A stretch of 46,419 bases of DNA from Bradyrhizobium campsiandrae (GTDB taxonomy: Bacteria > Pseudomonadota > Alphaproteobacteria > Rhizobiales > Xanthobacteraceae), in assembly GCF_014529705.1 (NCBI RefSeq), contig NZ_JAANIH010000070.1, positions 1 to 46,419 of the forward strand, in the 5' to 3' direction. This document shows positions 41,539 through 46,419 of the stretch, piece by piece. A model generated the notes under the pieces. It worked only from the letters and a program-made list of their open reading frames with translations, was not told the DNA's origin and searched no databases. Every line of letters starts with the position of its first letter. The first letter of the stretch is position 1. Made by a program: the position numbers and the translations under genes.

Positions 41539-42024
41539 ATGCGCGCATCCGCGCTTGCAGCCTTTCTGATCGGACTGCCCGCGACGGCTTTTGCCGGCGG
41601 CGGTTTCGATATCGTCGTGCCCGGCCGTCCCGGCGTGCCCATCATCATCAACAATATCGATGCGTCCTACGCCGTCATCGAAGGTGCCTGGGGCCTCGGC
41701 AAGAACGTCCAGGTACAGCCCACGATCTATGGCGGGACATACGTTCCGGAACGGCAGCCCTCCGATGTCGGCCATTATTACCCGAGCATGGGTTTGCAGC
41801 CCGGCTATGGCCGCCTCGAGGTCGAGCCGCCGGCGAACCGCAAATTGCCGAAGCCGCCGGAGAGCTACCACCAGAGTTGGGGCGCCTCGTCGGCGCCGCT
41901 GCCGCCGCAGATGGATGCGCCGGTCGCCGCGCCGCCGGTGATCCTCGCGCCGGAGATCAACGACCGTCCGCGGCCTCCGCGACCACGGCCGCATGAAGAG
42001 ATGCCCGGCAGGCCGCCGGGTTGA
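41539..42024 (+). CDS. Exported proline-rich protein (161 aa)
   Basis: A 161-residue protein with a short signal peptide (SALAAFLIGLPATAFAGG), a beta-rich domain (FDIVVPGRPGVPIIINNIDA, then YAVIEGAWGLGKNV) and a Pro-rich C-terminal tail of about 60 residues. ATG 41539 is the first of the frame. It lies 44 bp before the Gly/Tyr-rich gene on the same strand and is probably in one transcript with it. Function unknown. Confidence 0.72.
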   Translation: MRASALAAFLIGLPATAFAGGGFDIVVPGRPGVPIIINNIDASYAVIEGAWGLGKNVQVQPTIYGGTYVPERQPSDVGHYYPSMGLQPGYGRLEVEPPANRKLPKPPESYHQSWGASSAPLPPQMDAPVAAPPVILAPEINDRPRPPRPRPHEEMPGRPPG

Positions 42025-42068
42025 GAAACGTCAAGAACCAACAAGACGGACATCAACAGGAGAGAGTA

Positions 42069-42575
42069 ATGCGTCAGATGATTTCGGGACTGGTCGCGGC
42101 GGCTGCCGTGATGTTTGTGGGCGCTGCGCCCGCCATGGCCTGCGGCTTCAGCCCGTGCCAGCCGGTTGCACCGGTGTTCTCCGGCTGCAACACCGGCTGC
42201 GGCGGTTATGGCTACGGCGCCGGCTATGGTTACGGCTATGAGCGCCTCGCCGAGCCGACCACGCAATACTACTACGTCAACCAGGGCCCGACCTACACCG
42301 GCCCGGGCGCCTTCGCGCCGACCCCGACCTACCAGGAAGACGCGGTCGTCGCGCCTGCCAATTATGGCTACGGCTACGGCTATGGCTATCGCGCGGCTGC
42401 CGTCGCGCCGTACGCCTATCATCACCGCCCGTACTACCGTCCGTATCGCTACGGCTACGGCCCGCGCTACGGCTATCTGCCGCGCCCGCATTATGGCTAT
42501 GGCCCGCGCTATGGCTACGCCCCGCGCTATCAGCCGTACTATGGCGGCCATCGCGTGCTGCGCCGCTATTACTGA
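42069..42575 (+). CDS. Exported Gly/Tyr-rich repeat protein (168 aa)
   Basis: A 168-residue protein with an AGGAGAG ribosome site at ATG 42069 and a signal peptide (MISGLVAAAAVMFVGAAPAMA). Four Cys lie near the mature N-terminus. The rest is low complexity: YGYGYGY runs and about five GPRYGY/APRYQ-type units with many Arg and His. Such tyrosine/glycine chains are seen in surface-adhesive or matrix proteins, but here the role is unknown. A strong terminator follows the stop. Confidence 0.72.
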   Translation: MRQMISGLVAAAAVMFVGAAPAMACGFSPCQPVAPVFSGCNTGCGGYGYGAGYGYGYERLAEPTTQYYYVNQGPTYTGPGAFAPTPTYQEDAVVAPANYGYGYGYGYRAAAVAPYAYHHRPYYRPYRYGYGPRYGYLPRPHYGYGPRYGYAPRYQPYYGGHRVLRRYY

Positions 42576-42597
42576 TCTCTGATCGGCTGAGCCAATC

Positions 42598-42630
42598 AAG
42601 CGCCCGTTCGCGTGATGCGGACGGGCGCTT
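42598..42630 (+). terminator. Terminator of the Gly/Tyr-rich gene
   Basis: AAGCGCCCGT (42598-42607) pairs with ACGGGCGCTT (42621-42630) around a 13-nt loop, and CGCTTTG follows. Located 22 bp after the stop. Confidence 0.7.
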
Positions 42631-42830
42631 CGCTTTGTCTCCAAAACAACCCCATGCACAGTAGCCGGGGGGAGCGAAATCAGGGACTTGAAGCGCGATG
42701 AGCTCGAGATGAGCGATCAGGGCGCATTGGCCCGCTGTTCAAGCCCTCCATTTCAGAAAAAGCGAAATGTGCTTGAGCCGTCGGGCAAAACAGGTGTACC
42801 GTGGCATCATCAGGAGATGCGCGCTGACGC

Positions 42831-43661
42831 CTAGCGCTTCATCAGCCCCAGCCGGCTTGCACCGACATAGAGCGAGAGCACGGCCGCATTCGAGACGTTG
42901 AGGCTCTTGATCTCGCCGGGCATGTCGAGCCGCGCCACGACGCTGCAGGTCTCGCGCGTCAATTGCCTGAGGCCTTTGCCCTCGGCGCCGAGCACGAGTG
43001 CCAGCGGCTTGCGCAGTGTGACGTCGGAGAGGTCCTCGGTGCCTTCGCTGTCGAGACCGACCGTCTGGAAGCCGCGCTCGTTCAGGGCCGTCAGCGCGCG
43101 GGCGAGATTTTGCACCGTAACCATGGGCACCAGCTCCAGCGCGCCGGAGGCGGCCTTGGCGAGCACGCCGGTCGCCTCGGGGCTGTGGCGTGCGGTGGTG
43201 ACGATCGCCTTCACCGCGAAAGCCGCGGCGGAGCGCAGGATGGCGCCGACATTGTGCGGATCGGTGATCTGATCGAGCACCAGCACGATGCCTTCCTGCT
43301 TCAGGGTCTCGATGTCGGGCGAGGGCAGCGGATCGGCCTCGGCGAGCAGCCCCTGATGCACGGCGTCGGGCGAGAGCAGGCGGTCGATCTCCTGGGGCCG
43401 GACGATCTCGGGCGCGATGCGGGTTGCGATCTGTTCGTCCGCGAGCCGCCGCGCGGCGTTCTCGGTCAGCGTCAGCTTGCGGATCCGCCGCTGCGGGTTG
43501 GCAAGCGCCATGGTGACGGTGTGCCAGCCATAGAGGATGACGGGGCCATCGGGGTGCGAATCGCGCTCGCGCCAGGCCGGCCGGCCGGCCGATTTTCCTG
43601 TTTTGTTGAAGGGCTTAGAGCCGCTGCGGGCGCCCTTGGGGACGAATTTTCGATCCTTCAT
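42831..43661 (-). CDS. rlmB: 23S rRNA (guanosine-2'-O-)-methyltransferase RlmB
   Basis: A 276-residue SpoU-family methyltransferase that methylates G2251 of 23S rRNA in E. coli terms. After a basic 35-residue tail come the L30e-like substrate-binding domain (about 38-110) and the knotted SPOUT domain with motif 1 (VLDQITDPHNVGAILRSAAAF), motif 2 (LALVLGAEGKGL) and motif 3 (IKSLNVSNAAVLSLY). ATG 43661 is preferred over 43697 as it opens a typical tail. It is divergent from tRNA-Tyr. Confidence 0.95.
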   Translation of the reverse strand: MKDRKFVPKGARSGSKPFNKTGKSAGRPAWRERDSHPDGPVILYGWHTVTMALANPQRRIRKLTLTENAARRLADEQIATRIAPEIVRPQEIDRLLSPDAVHQGLLAEADPLPSPDIETLKQEGIVLVLDQITDPHNVGAILRSAAAFAVKAIVTTARHSPEATGVLAKAASGALELVPMVTVQNLARALTALNERGFQTVGLDSEGTEDLSDVTLRKPLALVLGAEGKGLRQLTRETCSVVARLDMPGEIKSLNVSNAAVLSLYVGASRLGLMKR

Positions 43662-43869
43662 GGGCTCGCTTGTGTCACGGGTCCCGGAATATGGCAATTT
43701 GGGTGCGCATGGGGGTCATTTTAGCTGTTCGCCTCGGTTGACTTTGCCCCACCGCTTCGCCCATAAACGCGCCCGGTCGCGCCCCCATCCGGGCTGTCGC
43801 GGCCTTCACGTTCCATGGCCGTCTTCGGTCCGCCGGCAAAGGTCCGGCCCGATTGTGCTGCCGTCGAGC

Positions 43870-43955
43870 GGGGGAGTGTCCCGAGTGGCAAAGGGAGCTG
43901 ACTGTAAATCAGCCGCCTCATGGCTTCGCAGGTTCGAGTCCTGCCTCCCCCACCA
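43870..43955 (+). tRNA. tRNA-Tyr (anticodon GTA)
   Basis: An 86-nt tRNA with a long variable arm. Acceptor GGGGGAG (43870-43876) pairs with CTCCCCC (43945-43951), followed by A and an encoded CCA (43953-43955). The anticodon loop CTGTAAA gives GTA. T-arm GGTTCGAGTCC is regular. The sequence after it changes character, and its 3' end is a classical integration target. Confidence 0.97.
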
Positions 43956-44256
43956 GCCTTTTCAATGGCTTAGTTAAAAAATCAGGTGCCGCCCGCGCGC
44001 CAGATTTTTCGGATGCTTCTGAGCCCCACTTCAAGCCCCACTAATCGGATCGCTTTCAACAACAAGACACGGGCGCAGCCCGGCTCGTGGCCGCGCGACA
44101 AGCTCCTCTTCCGCCTTCGTGAGAGCCGTAGCCAAACTTCCGGAGTCCGTATTGACGGATCAGAGTGTTCTCATTATGTTCCGCATTGCGCGTTAGTTGA
44201 GCAGCGAACTTTCTGCTACTTCCGTCTCCGCTTCGCGGCACGTGACGGGGGAACGA
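43956..44256. other. 301-bp junction between tRNA-Tyr and the accessory genes
   Basis: No gene is supported. The first bases after CCA are unlike the tight tRNA clusters usual at this locus. The sequence becomes less GC-rich around 44150-44220. I searched by eye for a second copy of the tRNA 3' end (GGTTCGAGTCCTGCC) and saw none in the window, so a partner attachment site would lie outside it. Confidence 0.4.
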
Positions 44257-45354
44257 ATGGGTCTTTTAGATGAAGATGCGCTCGATCGTATTTCCATCCA
44301 ACGAATGATTTTCCATGTTGTCGGCCCGGCCGACGAAGATTTTCAATTGATGGACGAGATCGATGCGGCTGGATTCGAGAGCTTTTTTCTAGCGCGGATT
44401 CGGGAAACGAATGTCGGAAACAGGTTCAATTTCATCGGTGAAGATGCAGGAGTGCGGCCCTCGCTTCGGAGTGTGTCCGAAGACAGCAGCAAGTTTGTCC
44501 AGCGCTCTAAGGAACTGACCGAGGTCTTTCAGAGCGGCCACAAGGGCGCACCGCTTTCGTCGAAAGGCGCGTTCATCGTGGCTCAACTCGGCGGATTGCC
44601 CACGCCCGCTTTTGCGCTCATCAAGTTCGACGATCAAAAAGTGCTGCGTTACCAGCAGACAACGAAAGACGGTCGCGTTCGCGCAAAGGTCACTGAAGTA
44701 AACAACACATTCGTTGAGGACCGCAAGGCGATGCAGAAATCAGCGTTGATAGTGTTGGATGCGAAAGGAGGAGACCTCGCCGTCTACGACCGAGCCAACA
44801 AGCGAAATATCACCGAGTACTTCAAGACCTTTCTGGGCGTAAAGCGGCTTTGGACGCCATCAGATGCCACCGATCGGCTTATCAAGTCACTTGCGGCCAG
44901 CGCCGCTGTCTACCGGCAATCGATGCCGGAAGACGTCAAGCGGAATTGGAGAAGGAACCTACACGAAGCGACGCGTTCGCGTGACGCAATCGAGCCCGGA
45001 GAAGACCTCAACGTTTTCGGGGCTCAAGTCTTCGGTCCATTCTGGCAGGACGATGGGTTCAGAAAAGACGTTGAGCGCGAGCTTCATCGAAATCGCATTT
45101 CAGGTGAAGTGATCGAAATCGATAAAGCGCGCGTCAAGTCCCCCCAAGTTCGGCGCCTCAGAACGCAAGAAAACATCTGGGTGATCTACCCGAAGCAACT
45201 TGATGACGCAGGCAAAGCCGTCGTGAATGTAGACCGAGGCCCAGACGGAAGCGCCACGATAACAATCAGGACGCAGGGTATTATTGATGACGAACTCTCG
45301 GACGAAAGCATTGATGGAAGGGCTGCGCCAGCACGCGGCCGGCCCCGTCAGTGA
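44257..45354 (+). CDS. NdpA/YejK-like nucleoid-associated protein (putative)
   Basis: A 365-residue soluble protein. ATG 44257 is preceded by GGGGGA. It shows features of the 37-kDa nucleoid-associated family: an N-terminal strand with His (RMIFHVV), a GAFIVAQLGGLP then FALIKFDDQKVLRYQ beta core, and NITEYFKTFLGVKRLW matching the YF-x-x-FLG motif. A C-terminal strand pair (ENIWVIYPKQ, ATITIRTQG) would fit the family end. Family members bind nucleic acid. The composition is lower in GC than the host genes. It overlaps the next gene by 68 bp, so they are coupled. Other basic DNA-binding families remain possible. Confidence 0.6.
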   Translation: MGLLDEDALDRISIQRMIFHVVGPADEDFQLMDEIDAAGFESFFLARIRETNVGNRFNFIGEDAGVRPSLRSVSEDSSKFVQRSKELTEVFQSGHKGAPLSSKGAFIVAQLGGLPTPAFALIKFDDQKVLRYQQTTKDGRVRAKVTEVNNTFVEDRKAMQKSALIVLDAKGGDLAVYDRANKRNITEYFKTFLGVKRLWTPSDATDRLIKSLAASAAVYRQSMPEDVKRNWRRNLHEATRSRDAIEPGEDLNVFGAQVFGPFWQDDGFRKDVERELHRNRISGEVIEIDKARVKSPQVRRLRTQENIWVIYPKQLDDAGKAVVNVDRGPDGSATITIRTQGIIDDELSDESIDGRAAPARGRPRQ

Positions 45355-46009
45355 AACCTGCGATCTCTATCAACAGACGATAACCGTCAGCGGGGCGCCG
45401 TTTTGGCAATTCCTTCAGGCTGCACGCCTGGAAGCCGCCGAAATGGGGGTCACCATTAGCGTGACGGATCATTCGGATGATTATGAACTGTTGGACGATG
45501 ATCTTGAGGAGTTTTCAGAAAGAGCCTTCTCGATACGAATAGTCAAAGTACCGCATCCTGATACTTTAAAGTTTTTCACGATCGATGGCTTTTGTCGCTC
45601 CGCTGCCACGGAGTCGAGCAGATTCGAGTCCGTGGAAAATGTCCTGATTGCTGAGATTGACTTCGAAAGCACCAGCGCCGGGTTGATCGTTCGACCTTGG
45701 ATCGATGACTCCTCCACGTCATCTCCTACGCAAAGTGTCGATGCGGCGCCTTCCCCTCGACGACTCGTCAATGACATGTCTGGGAAAGGCTTGGTTCCGA
45801 CCAGCGTAAGCACGTGGATCGTAGCCGATGCATGGCTCCGCGATAAGATTTTGAACGTTGCGAGTTATCGTCTCTCATTGTGTTTACCCGACGCTGTATC
45901 AATCGACGACGATGGAAAGGCCGTTGCACATCTTCGCAGTGGACGTAAGGTAATCGCAGCTGTTGCGCCACAACCCAGACGAAAGCGAGGATGTGTTATT
46001 CGCCAATGA
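45287..46009 (+). CDS. Accessory partner protein, disrupted at 45969/45970
   Basis: The frame opens at ATG 45287 inside the end of the NdpA-like gene and is sound up to 45969 (about 227 residues, with DDDLEEFSERAFSIRIVKVP and WIVADAWLRDKILNVASYRL). From 45970 the sequence is the reverse of what should follow, and the frame meets a stop at 46007-46009 after a short unrelated tail. The true continuation, read from the minus strand, is PLSSWTSPELLSTLSDVCEW and on, a long helical region of about 108 residues. The intact protein was at least 335 residues. The family is not recognised. Confidence 0.6.
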   Translation: MTNSRTKALMEGLRQHAAGPVSETCDLYQQTITVSGAPFWQFLQAARLEAAEMGVTISVTDHSDDYELLDDDLEEFSERAFSIRIVKVPHPDTLKFFTIDGFCRSAATESSRFESVENVLIAEIDFESTSAGLIVRPWIDDSSTSSPTQSVDAAPSPRRLVNDMSGKGLVPTSVSTWIVADAWLRDKILNVASYRLSLCLPDAVSIDDDGKAVAHLRSGRKVIAAVAPQPRRKRGCVIRQ

Positions 46010-46419
46010 GCGCACATCATCTGCCAGTCCTTTTCGGAGATCGGACATGAGTTTAAAGGCATCGACGCCCTTGGATTGAATGTGGAGACGGTAAGCCGTT
46101 CGAGCGGACGCGAAAGCTCCTTCCAGGCTCTCTCGCAGTCCATCCTGCCAACTCGAATCTGTCTGCCACAGCCGAACCAGTTCGGCGGACAGCAAACTAT
46201 GGCGGGTTTCAGCGTCCCGCCCCTCAAGATAAATCCACTCGCATACGTCGGATAATGTCGAAAGAAGCTCGGGCGAAGTCCATGACGAAAGCGGCGCAAC
46301 AGCTGCGATTACCTTACGTCCACTGCGAAGATGTGCAACGGCCTTTCCATCGTCGTCGATTGATACAGCGTCGGGTAAACACAATGAGAGACGATAACTC
46401 GCAACGTTCAAAATCTTAT
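45843..46419. repeat. Perfect 127-bp inverted duplication with 323-bp spacer
   Basis: Bases 45843-45969 are the exact reverse complement of 46293-46419, paired by position p to 92262-p, checked base by base. The first inner mismatch is A45970 against C46292. The right arm runs to the last base of the window. No terminal target duplication, transposase or recombinase gene is present. Confidence 0.95.
45970..46419 (-). pseudogene. Inverted fragment carrying the continuation of the partner protein
   Basis: On the minus strand the frame enters at 46419 with the same residues as the end of the plus-strand gene (ILNVASYRLSLCLPDAVSID) and runs across the arm boundary without a break into new sequence (SWTSPELLST, then LRESLEGAFASARTAYRLHI and DDVRSLANNTSSLSSGL). 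The codon spanning the boundary keeps the frame. It then reads into the plus-strand arm and loses sense. So the native order is arm, then the reverse of 45970-46292. Confidence 0.75.

Noticed and set aside
43956..46419. Integrase or transposase expected at a tRNA-linked island
   Set aside because: No frame with tyrosine-recombinase or DDE motifs is present in this part; it may lie beyond the window.
1..46419. CRISPR array or rRNA operon
   Set aside because: No evenly spaced 20-40 bp direct repeats and no rRNA-like stretches were seen. The repeated DNA inside 42200-42560 is codon repetition of a Gly/Tyr-rich protein.

Overview
The window is a high-GC chromosomal segment that reads as an alphaproteobacterium of the Bradyrhizobium/Rhodopseudomonas type. 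The signs are GC-rich third codon positions, many small exported proteins of the kind common in Bradyrhizobium, dispersed palindromic intergenic repeats typical of that group, a RopB/Omp25-like outer membrane protein, Hpt and CheY-like phosphorelay parts, and a folE leader resembling the THF-II riboswitch known from alphaproteobacteria. The species assignment is inference. The odd length and a foldback at the 3' end suggest that the right edge may be a contig end.

Layout. 1-6.7 kb: a 3'-partial ORF, a GNAT acetyltransferase, a secreted-repeat protein, a PAS_5 protein, a rhomboid protease, a twin-CBS protein, a patatin-like phospholipase and exported hypotheticals. 7.1-15.4 kb: a PAS-GGDEF-EAL protein, a Tat-exported serine hydrolase, a nitroreductase, thrS and an MFS transporter. 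15.4-19.7 kb: a secreted alpha/beta hydrolase and an APC permease coupled to an exported protein. 19.7-23.4 kb: an XRE-cupin regulator facing an MHS transporter, a MOSC protein and an FMN/2Fe-2S reductase, which may form one inducible redox operon. 23.4-27.1 kb: small membrane proteins, yidD, a ClpP-like periplasmic protein, an IscU/NifU-like scaffold divergent from riboswitch-preceded folE, then hisI. 27.2-33.6 kb: a lytic transglycosylase, a DUF2336 protein, an Hpt and response-regulator pair, nadK and a periplasmic S10 carboxypeptidase. 33.6-42.6 kb: mostly small exported or lipidated proteins, a methyl-accepting chemotaxis protein and tRNA-Thr(TGT). 42.8-43.96 kb: rlmB and tRNA-Tyr(GTA).

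Beyond tRNA-Tyr the composition drops (sampled lines are 40-50% GC) and two overlapping accessory genes appear: an NdpA/YejK-like protein and an uncharacterised partner. This looks like the edge of an island inserted at the tRNA. The partner gene is broken by a perfect 127-bp inverted duplication (45843-45969 and 46293-46419) around a 323-bp segment. Reading the minus strand restores its continuation, so the deposited order is either a foldback artefact or a real inversion.

The most useful observations are the island with its foldback, the THF-II-like leader, the split MOSC/reductase pair, two CTGTCAT (Pho-box-like) heptamers in phase before the GGDEF-EAL gene, and an orphan terminator that may end a small RNA. 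No transposase, integrase, CRISPR array or rRNA was found.
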